Positions 11,733 through 23,336 of a stretch of DNA of 64,000 nucleotides are shown here, in pieces. The notes below the pieces were generated by a model. It was not told the origin of the DNA. It did no database searches and worked only from the letters and a program-made list of their open reading frames with translations. The stretch is from positions 37,427,632-37,491,631 of the forward strand of contig OX359246.1 in the NCBI GenBank assembly GCA_947179485.1. Reading direction: 5' to 3'. Source of the DNA: Allacma fusca. Its lineage: Eukaryota; Arthropoda; Collembola; Symphypleona; Sminthuridae. Within the stretch, counting starts at the first letter, position 1, and each line of letters starts with the position of its first letter. The translations under genes and the position numbers were made by a program.

Positions 11733-12200
11733 ATGGACACAAGGTCTATTCGACACATGCTTAATGCCATATTTAACTGGTATCACATCAAGACAGCCTT
11801 TCATGTACTTGCAGCAGACGAATTTAACAATGTTTGCAAAGAAATAAACGCTCCTGCGATTTTTATTGTCAATACGGATGTTATTTCAAGACCCGGAAAA
11901 CATTGGATATGCATGTATAAAATAAGCTATAAACAATTTGAAGTATTTGATAGTTTTGGCAAAGATATTTCTCATTATCATAATATACACATACCACGGA
12001 ATTTTATTATCAGAGAGAATTGTAAAATCTTAAAGAATGTGCGGTCAGAAATGTGTGGGCAGTTTTGTGTAATGTTTGCTTACAGTAGGACCATAGGAAT
12101 ACCTTATAAAATATTCATATCTCAATTTAAATCTAATACATTGTATAATGATAAAATAGTATCTTTGTTTACATACAAAATATTGAGTAGTGTAAAATAA
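11733..12200 (+). CDS. Adenain-type cysteine protease (virion maturation)
   Basis: About 155 residues with the adenovirus-protease-like catalytic order: His in GKHWICMY, Asp in FEVFDSFG and Cys in EMCGQFCVMFA. These enzymes cut virion precursors during assembly, and the neighbouring basic protein carries a site of the expected type. The ATG comes one base after the capsid stop (TAAG ATG), showing the tight packing of the virion genes. About 125 bp separate it from the ATPase gene, including an AATAAA-containing stretch near 12260. Confidence 0.85.
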   Translation: MDTRSIRHMLNAIFNWYHIKTAFHVLAADEFNNVCKEINAPAIFIVNTDVISRPGKHWICMYKISYKQFEVFDSFGKDISHYHNIHIPRNFIIRENCKILKNVRSEMCGQFCVMFAYSRTIGIPYKIFISQFKSNTLYNDKIVSLFTYKILSSVK

Positions 12201-12326
12201 TGTTGGTCAATAAATGAATGTGTGTGTAATTGTGTAAGTCGTTATTGTGTAAAAGTTAAATAAAGATTCGACCCTGTACATGTACTAGAACAGTTTCTCA
12301 TTTCTACTCATTGTGAAAACAACGTC

Positions 12327-12995
12327 ATGGAAATTGGAACTGAAGAAAATAATTTAATTAACTATTCCTTCCCCCACCCCAGTACAATATCGATTGCAGG
12401 CAGCACACAGGGTGGTAAAACGTATAAGACGCTTGAAATAATACGCAGGCGCTTTGAACTATTTGAAGAGAGATTAGAAAAGGTCATCTACGTCTATAGC
12501 GATTTTCAGAAAGAGTTTTATAAATTAAAGGAAGAAGATAAAAATATAATATTTACAAATAATCTCCTCGATATTGAAAAGTTGACTAGTGATCCTTGTT
12601 TAATTGTTATCGACGACCAGCAGGATACGTTTTCAAAGAAGGAAAACTTGGAACTTGTGACTCGCTATTTTATAAAACATTCACATCATCGAGGAGCGAG
12701 TATAATATTAATTCTTCAAAATCCATTTGTGAAAGGGTTAAGAGAGATAAATTTAAATACACAGATATTATTGCTGTTTGATAATCCCAGAGACCGCAGT
12801 GTAATCACTAATATCGCCAAACAAGTTTGCGCAGGTCAGACCAACTTTTTGACTTCAGCCTATATTAAGGCCGTGTCAAGTCGACAGTATGGCTACCTAC
12901 TTTTAGACATGCTCCCCAAAAACAAGTCATTTCCTTATTGGGTTAGAAATTCAGTTTTTCCGGACAACAATGGTGAAGTCTACGCTCCCCAATAA
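12327..12995 (+). CDS. Genome-packaging ATPase (FtsK/HerA type)
   Basis: About 222 residues. Walker A is GSTQGGKT (residues ~27-34) and Walker B is LIVIDDQQ (~92-99), followed by the HSHHRGASIILILQN segment that carries the sensor residue in Polinton and adeno-like packaging ATPases. It is thought to pump DNA into the capsid. It follows the protease and precedes a small gene with only a two-base gap. Length and motifs are normal for the family. Confidence 0.85.
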   Translation: MEIGTEENNLINYSFPHPSTISIAGSTQGGKTYKTLEIIRRRFELFEERLEKVIYVYSDFQKEFYKLKEEDKNIIFTNNLLDIEKLTSDPCLIVIDDQQDTFSKKENLELVTRYFIKHSHHRGASIILILQNPFVKGLREINLNTQILLLFDNPRDRSVITNIAKQVCAGQTNFLTSAYIKAVSSRQYGYLLLDMLPKNKSFPYWVRNSVFPDNNGEVYAPQ

Positions 12996-12997
12996 AA

Positions 12998-13327
12998 ATG
13001 GTGTTGAATAATTCATTTGAAGAAAACTGTCAGTTCCTATTTCAAATTGCAACAGTCAAATCAAAGCTGAATGCTAGGAAACTAGTCCAAAATGCATCAG
13101 ATTCGCAAATACGTGCACTACTAGAAATTATACACAATTTTAATCTATTTTGCAAAACGGAAACGACCCAAGTTTGTAAATTCGCTAGGAAAGTTAAAAT
13201 ATATTCCAATGATAAAAACGCCGCAAAGCGGTTTCTTTTGAGAAATCGCTATCTAGTCAAATCCATATTAGCAAGCGTATTTCTAAAAGTGTTTTTAGGT
13301 GAAATTATTCTATCGTATACAAAGTAA
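12998..13327 (+). CDS. Small Polinton protein, unknown function
   Basis: 109 residues. The segment from ARKLVQNASDSQ into the ALLEI..N motif fits a small gene type commonly found beside the protease and ATPase in Polintons and adintoviruses, but its function is not known to me. The C-terminal half is basic and helical (AAKRFLLRNRYLVKS). The start is two bases after the ATPase stop, and its own stop overlaps the next gene's start (TAATG), which suggests coupled or polycistronic expression. No catalytic motif is seen. Confidence 0.65.
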   Translation: MVLNNSFEENCQFLFQIATVKSKLNARKLVQNASDSQIRALLEIIHNFNLFCKTETTQVCKFARKVKIYSNDKNAAKRFLLRNRYLVKSILASVFLKVFLGEIILSYTK

Positions 13328-13962
13328 TGGCTAAAGTAATGCGAGTTGTTTCGCCTGCTCTTTATGAAGAGCTTATGAAGCTATATAAAAGCGAAATAAA
13401 TAAACCAATCGAACAAAATAAACCCGCATCAGCGGTAGAAACCCCCAGTGAAAATCCCCATCCTATTTCTTCAATTAAGCATATTGAAACAAGTCTTCCC
13501 GCCGCTGCAATAAATAATTCAAGTGAAACGGTTTCTTCAAACCTCCCCTTTCTCCAGGGGGATTTAACGCAAAAACCAAAGAAACCAAAATTTATTAAAT
13601 TATGCTGTTGTCAAAATATTGGAAGTTCCACGTGTCAAAAACTTAAAGCATCAAAGTGGAAAACACTGGATGATGCAAGTAAGGATATTCCTATGGAATA
13701 TGTGAAACATCCCCAGCATCGGATTGCTGAAACAAATTCAATCACAAATATTACGACAGCAAGCGACATCTCTGAGAGAAAAAAACATGGGAAAGATGTT
13801 GATGCTGTTGGGGATAATAATATTAATGACCGTAAGAGTTCGCTGAGGCCTAGAAAAAATCAACGAGGCTACGGTGGAAAACGAAAAGCGAAAAGCATTA
13901 GAAAGTGTAACAAGTTAAAAAAATACGTACATAAGAACACTCGGAGGAATCGAAAAAATTAG
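13327..13962 (+). CDS. Polinton protein with basic tail, unknown function
   Basis: 211 residues. The start (MAKVMRVVSPALYEELMKLY) resembles the 'V..P..Y..L...' opening of the gene that often follows the small protein in Polintons. The middle is low in complexity and Pro/Ser-rich. The C-terminal ~50 residues are strongly basic (GYGGKRKAKSIRK), suggesting nucleic-acid binding or a core role. It overlaps the preceding stop by one base. The call rests on position and composition. Confidence 0.6.
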   Translation: MAKVMRVVSPALYEELMKLYKSEINKPIEQNKPASAVETPSENPHPISSIKHIETSLPAAAINNSSETVSSNLPFLQGDLTQKPKKPKFIKLCCCQNIGSSTCQKLKASKWKTLDDASKDIPMEYVKHPQHRIAETNSITNITTASDISERKKHGKDVDAVGDNNINDRKSSLRPRKNQRGYGGKRKAKSIRKCNKLKKYVHKNTRRNRKN

Positions 13963-13989
13963 TTTCCGCTTTGGAAGCGTTCGGTCAAC

Positions 13990-14517
13990 ATGGGTTCGCG
14001 AGTTATTATTCTGACTCTCTATTTATTTTTATTAAACGGTATTACTTCTTCAGATTCAAGTTTGGACGCCGTTAAAGCACCAGCTAGTAGCACCAGCGAC
14101 GGTAGAAATGAGAAGTACAAATGTAGTCATCATCGAGTTTGTTCACCTCTCGCTCAAGATGTGGCGCTGAATGACGGAGCAACTTCAACCGAACGGTTGT
14201 TAATTCACCTACACGCTGTCCTTAAGCATCTATTGCAGGACGCGCGTAAATACAAGAACGGGAGCACAAGTGTGCCCACAGATGGAGATAATGTGACCAC
14301 GCATGAGAACTCTGCGGGTAAGATTATTTTTCTTGAACTCGATCAAGTCCCCTCCCCACTTTTCCTCCAAGCAACATTCATTTTAACTGTGTAACTTGCC
14401 GTGCTTACAGCTACCTACACTTCGGTGATACTTTTGTGTGTTCTGGTCTCCATCAAAATATACAAGTTTACGTCTAAGCTGATTAGTGAGTGGAAAGCTA
14501 GGAACAACAATAATTAA
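13990..14517 (+). CDS. Small type I membrane protein (two exons), membrane protein 1
   Basis: Exon 1 encodes a signal peptide (MGSRVIILTLYLFLLNG), then a Ser/Asn-rich ectodomain with a CSHHRVC pair and N-glycosylation sites (NGS, NVT). After an apparent ~93-bp GT-AG intron, the second exon encodes one membrane span (TSVILLCVLVSIKIY) and a short polar tail ending in four Asn. The predicted length is about 144 residues. It sits between the core-type gene and the polymerase. The exon plan (ectodomain exon, then span-plus-tail exon) matches two other genes in this element. An envelope-like or host-contact role is speculation. Confidence 0.6.
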
Positions 14518-14859
14518 AACCATGAAAGGAGCAAACCAAGACAACAGGACCGAGATTATTGCTGGACCGTCCCAACGAAGTAGAAATGAGAACAGCGGCG
14601 CAGCTTCCAATACAAATTTAGCTTATGAGACGACCCAACGACCAGATCCTATTACATCTGGATTTTTAAGATCGGTATGTAATTGTTATTGTCTACAACG
14701 TATTATTGTGCGGTTGAGTACCGATATTTATTTTCCTAAACCGTTCCGAAAAACTATTTATTTCGCGTGAAGAACACACGATCGGTTTATTTATATTGTT
14801 GTTTTTATCGAAGCGTAGATCTAAACGTTATCAAGTCACGATTTTTTTGTTTTTATTTC

Positions 14860-17800
14860 AGGAACTTTATCGTTCCATGCCCGACTGTATTTTTTGATGT
14901 CGGACACATATCCAATACGCCTGCCATCTCGAAGAAAATCATTTGTGTGAGCATTGTGGGAAATATTGTTCCTGGAAGAGGTCTCACACCTGTCCATCTG
15001 TCGGAGATCGACTGGGTCATGTCGATGCAAACTATCCTCTAGACTTGACAGACTTTGCAGAACTAAGTCGCAGCCACCTTGGAGTAATTGTTCATTATGC
15101 TTACCGCCATCCCATAAGCACGCGGGACATTGAAACCGCTTTTAAAGAAACATATCCAGCTTTGGACAAGTTACTAACTGAACTTCTTGTTATCCACGGA
15201 AATATGCGTGTGGAGCTGAGCACATCAGTTCTCATGGAAAAGGATATTACACTAGGCGATGATGGGGAGGTGTCCACAAAATCGGCTATGATTTACTTCA
15301 AATCTGGAAATCATGACTTATTTGATTCGACTGGTATTGAAACTTTAGTGTGGCGGGGAGCTGGGGAAGTTGTGGATAAACTAGAAACTTTTGTTCAGAA
15401 TGGGAGCGGTTGGAGAGTAGCTAGTATTGACCACTTGGAAGTAAAGGTTGGTGAACTTAGACTTTTTCAAAATGCACGCGTTCGGGGTTATTTACCTATT
15501 CCGTTTAAAAGAAACCCGATGGGCTGTGTTAATTTTAAAAACTTTGATAATGATTGCTTCAAGTATTGTGTAACAGCGTCCATGTTTTGGAAACAGAAAA
15601 TTAAAGAAAATGAATTAGAGCGTAAGAGCGATAAAAATCTTAAAAATCATGGCACGTGGAGAAAATATATGAGTAAAATTGATTTTTCAAACATTCCCCA
15701 AGGATTTGTCAATCCTTACGAAGACCTTCCAAAATTTGAAGAAAATAATAACGTGTCAGTTACCGTATTTACACACAAGGATGAAAACGTAATACTAATG
15801 CGAGCCAGCAAACAGAAATTCGAGGTTAAAATTAATTTGTTTCTAATTCACAAAAAAGAAAATAATTCATCACACGAAGCATCATCCGACTTGTTTCATT
15901 ACGTACTAATTGTTAATTTGGAAAGATTTCTCAGAGAACCTGGTGAACTATGTCACTTGTGTTGTGACAAATGCTTCCGTAAATTCAAAACTAAAAGGAA
16001 ACAGTTGCAGCACGTGTCAAAGTGTACATATAATATTGATCCAGAGGACGAGGTAAATGTTACCAACAAAATTGAATACGTGTTTCCGCCTGAAGATGAA
16101 AAATTAGAATTCAAAAGACTTGAAATGCTCCACCCATTTCCGTACTTTGCTACTTTCGATTTTGAATGCTACAGCAAACCGTTAACGGTGGAGGGGGGAG
16201 AAAATCAATCGGAGAATGAGCAGCAAGAAGTTGGCGGGAAGAGAAAAAAAGTCTCTGCAACTGTGAAGAGGTACGAGTTTGTTCCAGCAAGTTACTCCCT
16301 TGTAGTAGTACATAACACAAAAAAATGCGGGGAGCTGATGACGACAGAATATTATTGTGGAGAGAATCCTGTGCAACATTTCTTTTCCCGCGCGTTCTAC
16401 TGGGGAAAGACTCTGCTAGAACGCATACGGAATACAAATAACATGATCGATCCTACAGATGAAGAAAAATCATTACACCGGGCTGCAACGCATTGCCAGC
16501 ATTGCAAGCGTGAATTCACTTCTTCAACACAGCAAGGGTTCTCTGAGCATCAACTTGCTTTTGACTTGTTCTCCGAAGACGGGAAATTACGAATCGCCCA
16601 GTGAAGACAGTGAAATTGAAGAAGCTGGCTCAACCAAGGAAGAACCCAAAAAAGATGAAAGCTATATTCGACCAGTCATAAAATGTTATAATCACAATCA
16701 TGATACAGGTTTATATGTCTCTTCAACTTGTCAGTCTTGCAATCTTAAAATAAGGTACAAATTTGAATTTCCATTAATAGCACATGGAGGGAGCAATTTT
16801 GATTTTCACCTTCTCTTGAAGCACGCCGACAATAAATTTTTTAATTATGAAAATATACATGTAATTGCAAAAACAGGAGAGAAATTTGTTCAGATGACCA
16901 TTGAAGGTAGAGATATCTACATACCAAAGTTGCATACTAATTATGGAGGTTTCAAATATAACAAGAGCAAGCTGACATGTGGTAATAGAAAGGTTAAACT
17001 AAGATTTTTAGATTCATGTCAGTTTCAACCGAGCTCACTAGCCCAGCTTGTGAATAAACTTCAATTGGAAAATTCTCCCCATTTTTCCCTGTTTCGACAA
17101 GTTGCTGAACGTTATTTATTTCCCGCAGGAATACTTGCCAGACCAAAACTTGACGAATGCAATGATTTAGCCTGGCAGGACTTACTTCTTGCCAAGATTC
17201 CGTTCCCATACAGTTATCTCTCCTCACCAGAAAAATTAAATCCGGGTGTTCCAATTCCGAGCCGAGAAGAGTTTTACAATGAGCTTACGCATGAACCATG
17301 CGTGACTCGCAATGGTCAATGATAAATAAAATATGCAAAGTATTTCAGATTCGGGATTTTAATACTTATGCACAATTATACTGTGTATTGGATTCTGTTC
17401 ATTTGAGCATTTGTTGGCTCAATTTTGTTCCCAATGGTATGAAATTGTACGGTTTAGATCCTACGTATTGTTGTACATGCTCCAGCTATAGTTGGCAATG
17501 CTGGCTGCACTCTTCTGGCGAGAGTATAGAATATATTAGAGATAAAAATATGTACGATATGATAAAGTTGGGTATAAAAGGAGGACAGTCCTTTGCGACC
17601 CGAAAGATTACCAGAGCAAACACGCCCAGAAGTGATTTCGGATACAATTCCGAGAAGCCCCCAAAAGTCGTAATTTATTTCGATATTGTAAGCTTGTATT
17701 CACATGCAATGCAATCTTTTAAATATCCTCATTCTGAATACAAATGGGAGACCTTGGACACTCTCAATGCTATAAATTGGTTAGACGAACAGCTACTCAG

Positions 17801-19013
17801 CCAGGACAATTCCAAAGGCTACATTGTAAAAGTTGACTTAGAATACCCTGAGAGTATTCAGAATGAGACAGCTTCTCTCCCCCTGTGCCCAGAAAAGCGA
17901 TGTGTAAAACTCGAGTGGTTGTCAGAGCAACAGCGCGAGACCCTCTCCAGTCTGGGAAGGGTGAGTGCAAACTCTTTCCTTAAGATTCCCAAGTTGCTGC
18001 TTCACTGTTACCCACGACTCGAATACGTAGTACATTACAGAACACTTGCTTTTTATTTGGCAAAAGGAATGAAATTAGTAAAAATCCATTCAGGGTTTTC
18101 ATTTACCGAGAAGGCTTACCTACGTAAGTTCATACAGGATAATATTGAAAGACGCAGAATAGCTAAAACTGAATCAGAAAGGTCTGATCTCAAGCTGATA
18201 AATAATGGAACGTATGGTATGTCTCTCAGAAATAATGAGAACCTCTTTACAGTCAAATTTTGCAGGTCAGCAGCCAAGGCTCGAGATTACCTTGCCGATC
18301 CCGAATGTGTAGATTTTTCCATTTTAAACAAAAACGTCAGCATTGTGAAGTTCAAACCTTAATCAGTAACGCTTTCAACTCTTATTCAGTGTGGAATGAC
18401 TGTTTTAGATTTAGCTAAATTAATTTTCTATTCTGGTTATTATGACAACTTAGCCAGTATTTTTAATGATCGTATATCAGTAATTTATTCAGACACTGAT
18501 AGTGTTATATGTGAAATTCTGGGCGAGGAAAAACTAATTTGGAGCGAGCTGGTTGAAAATAGACATTTTTTCGATTTTAGTAAAATACCAAACAAACATG
18601 AAATATTTAAATTGCATCAACATATACCCAATCTAAGAGATAATAATAAAAATGAGTCGGGAAAGTTTAAAATCGAATCGCTGGACGTGTCTGAGGTTAT
18701 CAGTCTCAAGAGCAAACAGTACAGTTTGCTCTTCCACGATCAAAGTATCGATATGAAAAATAAAGGCGTGCCAGCATATGCTCTTAAACATTTTTGCGCT
18801 CATGAAACATATAAAGACGTAGTGGAAAAAAATATTGTAAAAAAACTTGATGTAAATTTAATTCGTTCTACTAATCATACATTAAATTTTGTATGCATGA
18901 ATAAGGTAGGAATGCATGCACTGGATATGTATCGCTGCTATCCAGATAACGAAGATTGTAATTATTCATTACCATTTGGCCATTATAAATTACTGTCAAA
19001 ATCAATGCAATAA
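14860..19013 (+). CDS. Protein-primed family B DNA polymerase region (interrupted)
   Basis: Replicative polymerase of the element. In order I see a Cys/His-rich N-terminus (CEHCGKYCSWKRSH), an exonuclease-type motif (FATFDFECYS), a second exonuclease-region motif (GGSNFDFHLLL), polymerase motif A (YFDIVSLYSHAM), motif B (LINNGTYGMSL) and motif C (YSDTDSVI). Key Asp residues are present. The gene is open in about four stretches. Some junctions may be introns and some are probably real breaks, so I treat it as a fossil gene. A short ORF at 14522-14675, ending at a good donor, may be a leading exon. A poly(A) signal (AATAAA) follows at 19017. Confidence 0.85.
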
Positions 19014-19094
19014 TGAAATAAAATAAGTGCAAATATTTTGTAAAATACCAGTATTGTTTCTCACAAATTTATTACAGATTTCATCCAAAATCAA

Positions 19095-20738
19095 TCATTC
19101 AAAAATCATCTTGCTTTGCAATTCCATCAAACGATTTTCCTCGTATTTTTGTAGTGTAGTGGCTGAGGAAAGGGAAGCAGGGGTGACAATACGATCTGCA
19201 GCAACATATTCATCCAGCACACAAATGTCATTTGGACTTTTACAACGAGTCCACATTACATAATCCAAGCCAACACACAGTTGTGACTGGTCCAGAAAAA
19301 TTGCAACCTTATTCAAATTTCTTCCTTGAGAGCGATGGGCCGTAACTGCATATCCAAGCTCCATACAGAACCTTTTACTGCATATTAGGGACCCAGTTGC
19401 ATCATCCGTTTCAGAATCAGATTTTCGGAATATAGGGACACCCTTTCCTCTCTTGGTTTTGACAAACACATCTCCAGTATAATGTGGGAAATGAACCACC
19501 AGAAAATGTACACTTTTATCCAACCCTATACCATCACTCTTACTATAATATACTATATCTTCAATATACCCTTCGGAACCATTACATAAACCAACGCGGG
19601 AGCAAATATTCCTCTGTAATATTATTTTTACTCCAATAGCTATTTCCAGGGGTCGTATTCCATTCTCAATGTGAACAATCTCCTCGACCGAAAAGCGTGC
19701 GTGCAATTGTTCCCTATAAGTGCAATAATATTAACAGTTTCAAAAACACATTTAGAATTTATCTTATGTACATGTAACTTACTGGTTGTAGTCCCACACA
19801 AGTCTCCTCAAAGGGAATATATGCAGAGCATCCTTGAATGTTTGTTTTTCTTCCTCGCTGAGTTTGTTCAATTGTCGGGAGCGAACAAATTCCAAATCTG
19901 ATTGCACGCACTCACGTCTCTTTAATCTCCCCAAAAATTCCAAGAAACACTTCTGCTCGTCACTATCGCCATGCTGACGGTACTGAGTGTCCAAAATTAT
20001 TAACGTCTTAAAAGATTTGTATAATTTGTACACATCTCGTAGATGTGGGTTGTGCTTTGTAGACGATGGATAAAAAAGAGGGGAATCAGCGACTGCAAAA
20101 TTTTGATAGACGTCCCCAAATAAAATGACGGACCTGCCAGCAAATGGTTTACCTGCATGAGCCGGATCAACTCTGCGGAGAATATCGTCAATTTTTTTGA
20201 GCATATTTTGTCCAATAAGAGAAAATTCGTCAATTACAATAATTTTTACATTGGAAAGTTTCTGTTTCTGTTTCTCTGTTGCAGTCGATTTGGTTGTATT
20301 TTCCACAACGATATCATCTGTCACTTCCTGTTCAATAACATTGCTTGCACGCCTTTCTTGAAAAGTTGGAATACAAAATGCGGAATGAATTGTTTCTCCT
20401 CCAATTAGAAAGCTGGCACTACCGGTTAAACTGGCAAGAATATAATCAAAGTCGGAACACTTTTGCTTCCTGATGTCAAAAAGATATTTTAAATGAGCTA
20501 TCAATAATGATTTTCCTGTCCCTGCTATTCCTTGCGTGACACATTTGATTTGTGAATCAGTTTGCTCTTCAAAAGGTTTTTCGATATGTGATTTAATCAA
20601 ATTTACGAGATACTTTTGTTTCTCACTTAAATCCTCAAGAGGAATTTTCGGATATCTTGGTTTGACTTGCAAACTTTTCCATTGTTTTACCCACTTTTGA
20701 AACACTTTGATGTCCACCTCATTTCCCGAATACTCCAT
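19095..20738 (-). CDS. PIF1-like superfamily 1 DNA helicase (two exons)
   Basis: About 524 residues over two exons (20738-19783 and 19713-19095) with clean GT-AG borders and matching phase. Walker A is GIAGTGKSLL, Walker B is IIVIDEFSLIG, then FGDVYQNFAV (a GDxxQ motif), and the second exon has LCNGSEG and AVTAHRSQGRNLN, the PIF1/Dda motifs. It probably unwinds DNA during replication. It is antisense and convergent to the polymerase, with under 100 bp between their stops. A helicase of this type is not part of the core Polinton set. A Helitron origin is unlikely because there is no HUH Rep domain. Confidence 0.85.
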
Positions 20739-21059
20739 GGCTAAGCTTTAGATGCGACTAGGAGACGTTTCTTAAAACATCGCAAATACTCAAATCGATA
20801 GAGCGGGAAAATATTTTATTTTGGAGGGAAAAATATTTAGCAGCGTGCTTGGGAGCGCAGCTTTCTGATCGATAACCGCATTCTCGCTACATGATAAAAG
20901 CAAAGGAGCCTATGTTTTCTTTCAGTAGTCTTTTTTCTCTCTTGCAACCAACCGCATTCATACAATTATACATTATACCCTAAGCAATCCCAAACAAGCA
21001 CATAGAGCTACTTCTAGCTTAAAAGTACCAAGTTTCTCAAGTCACTTCATTTTAATACA
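20739..21059. promoter_or_regulatory. Divergent promoter region between helicase and four-exon gene
   Basis: About 320 bp separates the helicase start (minus strand) from the four-exon gene start (plus strand), so promoters for both are expected here. TATA-like AT-rich stretches (for example ATTATACATTATA near 20967) are present. No experimental support. Confidence 0.35.
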
Positions 21060-22169
21060 ATGGCAGGTTAGTCCAAATCGTTTTATTTCAAAGTTTTTTT
21101 ATACTTAGCTCGTTTGTGATTTGAATTTACAAGACAAAACAAAATCATACATGTTAATTTAATAAAATATTTTTAAACTATTAATCCATAGCTCGTGGAA
21201 TTCGTTCTCGTGTAAAGTTGCAAAAGTACGACCCCTATGCTCAGAATGCAAAGAAGCTGGCGTCACTGGACCTTTGCAGCAACTGGAGTTTCTTTGAGAC
21301 GCCCGAGTGCATAATGGTCAGTAATTTTTAATTATCTGTTTGTTTACAGGCGGGGTTCATGCACGTTTGTTGTTCATCTGTGCCATTATGTTAAAATAAA
21401 AACCAAATTATTTTGTTTTTCCCATACAGATTGATGACGACATCTCCGGTAGGATGGCTCACAATCCAGTACATCGCTGTGAATTTTTCTACCTGGGGAA
21501 ACCTACCAATTCCGGCAAGCCGACTGTTGTAAAGTTTAGTCCCTATCAGGGATTAAAAATTGCAAGCTTTCTCAGCATGATACTGGATCAATACGCTGAG
21601 ATGACTGAGAATAAAATTTCCAAGCATTTGGAGGAGATTCCGGTTATTCCTTTTCTCCGCGGGAAAGAAGATCGGACGTACTCCTCTAAAGACGAACATC
21701 GCCTGGAATTCTGGTCTCAACCCGATTTGGACTTGGGTAGCGTGAAAGCAAGCGTCTTGTTAAACAAGATAATTGGACTTCCTGAGGTTCTAATAAATAC
21801 TCCAGTACCACTGGAGACGAGCGAGAAGTTAAAGGGGTAATTAAATAAATATTTTTAAAGTGTAATTTTAATACGTTTTAATTTAGAAATTCTTTAAAAT
21901 ATGAATCTGCAATTGATGATTGTTTCAGGAAAGGAAAATTTAAAATTTGACATTGATCGTGAACTTGTATCTTTTACATTAGGTGGCCAGGACCAGTGTT
22001 GGCGTTCTCCATGTCCGCTTGCGCCAATTTGGAGTCGTTTATAGTGGAGAATAGGAAGGATGGGGACGATTTCCACGTTGCAGTTCGCCCCAAGCCACCC
22101 TACATGAAAAAGGACGGATTCCTCCGTGAGGAAACTGAGAGTACAAGTTCGGCCAGTCTCAGGGAGTAA
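21060..22169 (+). CDS. Four-exon cargo gene, unknown function
   Basis: Predicted exons are 21060-21066, 21192-21316, 21430-21836 and 21983-22169. All junctions are GT-AG, phases match, and the product is about 241 residues with no stop. I do not recognise the protein. It has a basic N-terminus (RGIRSRVKLQKYDP), a central segment with SGRMAHNPVHRCEFFYLGK, and a charged C-terminus ending in a Ser/Thr/Glu-rich tail. No signal peptide or membrane span is seen. It is transcribed away from the helicase, so the two could share a promoter. A seven-base first exon carrying only the start is odd for a virus-like gene and looks host-like. Confidence 0.6.
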
Positions 22170-22539
22170 TTCACTCTAATCACCGATCCGGGACATCATC
22201 AGTAAATTGCGGTAGTTATATACTAGTAATGTATGCATGAAAATACACTCCTGAAGCTTGTAGTTTTCTAAATGACATTTTAATACTAAACCGGATCGAT
22301 TAAATGCTTTTCGTAAAATACATTTCCCGTCGTAATTTCAATGAGTTACTGTGTTGAATAAAGAAATGTTTGTTTTGAAAATGCAGTAATTATTCTATGC
22401 ACTCGCGTTTTTTAATTTCCCAAAGCATCTTTTTCATTTCATACAAAATACCAATATAAAATAATCATAATTAGCAATACATTATTCTGCTCCGCACTTT
22501 GAAAAATACTACATATAAAACTACATTTAAACCAACTGA

Positions 22540-23331
22540 TTACATAGGATTGACGAACGTAAAATCAAAGTCTTCAAAGTTGTATTCAACGTCTTGAGCT
22601 TGCAGAGCTTCCAAGTCAAATGTCTCGATTGTCTGTTGAACAGAGCCAAGAATGTCAATGGAGGTGGTTCCCGCAGTAGGATTATCATCGACAGGTATGG
22701 ATAAAGTCGCTGGAGATTGAACCGGGAATTGTTCGTTGCATTCCAAATCTAAACATCAGTACATACAAACATCTGAACTATAATGTACAATCAAATCTAT
22801 TGATAAGCACAGCGTTGCTGATAAAATTACTTTTAATATGTGAATCAGACTGAAGCTCTTGTTTCCGTCCTTGCTCACATTGAAGCTGCTGCTGTCCTGC
22901 AACCTGCAACAATCCTCCATCAGTCAAGGGAAGACATGCAATTTTTGTTAATGGTACAGCTTCGCCTTCACAGAAATATTTGAATATAAATATTAGTTTT
23001 ATTCTGATAGCTCGATTGATATTGAGCCAGCGAAGGCTAGCCGTTCTTTGGACAACCGTGACAGTTTTGCTACGCTTAAATTGAGACCGCATGCGGTCTC
23101 AATTTAAGCGTAGCAAAACTGTCACGGTTGTCCAAAGAACGGCTTGCCTTCGCTGGGTATGTCAAACATACTAGGAATAATGGTTCATATAAGTATGCAC
23201 TATGTAATGATAATCACAACAATTGTCTTACCTTTTGAATTTATAAACTTGACTCGTTTCCCCGAATGAAGCTGAATTTCATTCTCCCCACTTTGGAATT
23301 TTTCTGACTGACATTCTTCTAAGATTGCCAT
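22540..23331 (-). CDS. Cargo gene G2, shares a domain with G1; acidic C-terminus
   Basis: Three predicted exons (23331-23232, 22965-22831, 22748-22540) with matching phases give about 147 residues. The first two exons form a segment (FQSGENEIQL..GKRVKF....G then GEAVPLTKI) that aligns with G1 (FQEGDRVSL..GVKLLF....G then GKVVPFTSV), so G1 and G2 are paralogues. The last exon ends in an acidic, aromatic-rich stretch (YNFEDFDFTF) like a transactivation region. The first intron holds a 130-bp palindrome. The start lies five bases after the G1 stop. Function unknown; a regulatory role is a guess. Confidence 0.55.
23027..23156. repeat. Near-perfect 130-bp palindrome
   Basis: Two 65-bp arms are reverse complements with one mismatch, centred between 23091 and 23092 (GACCGCATGCGGTC), with no spacer. 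It lies entirely within the first intron of G2. As RNA it would form one long hairpin. No target duplication is visible beside it. It could be a foldback element, a replication or recombination structure, a regulatory hairpin, or an assembly artefact. Confidence 0.9.
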
Positions 23332-23336
23332 GATTT

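Noticed and set aside
19095-20738. Helitron, suggested by a PIF1-like helicase
   Set aside because: No HUH Rep domain and no Helitron end signals; the gene lies inside the Polinton limits.
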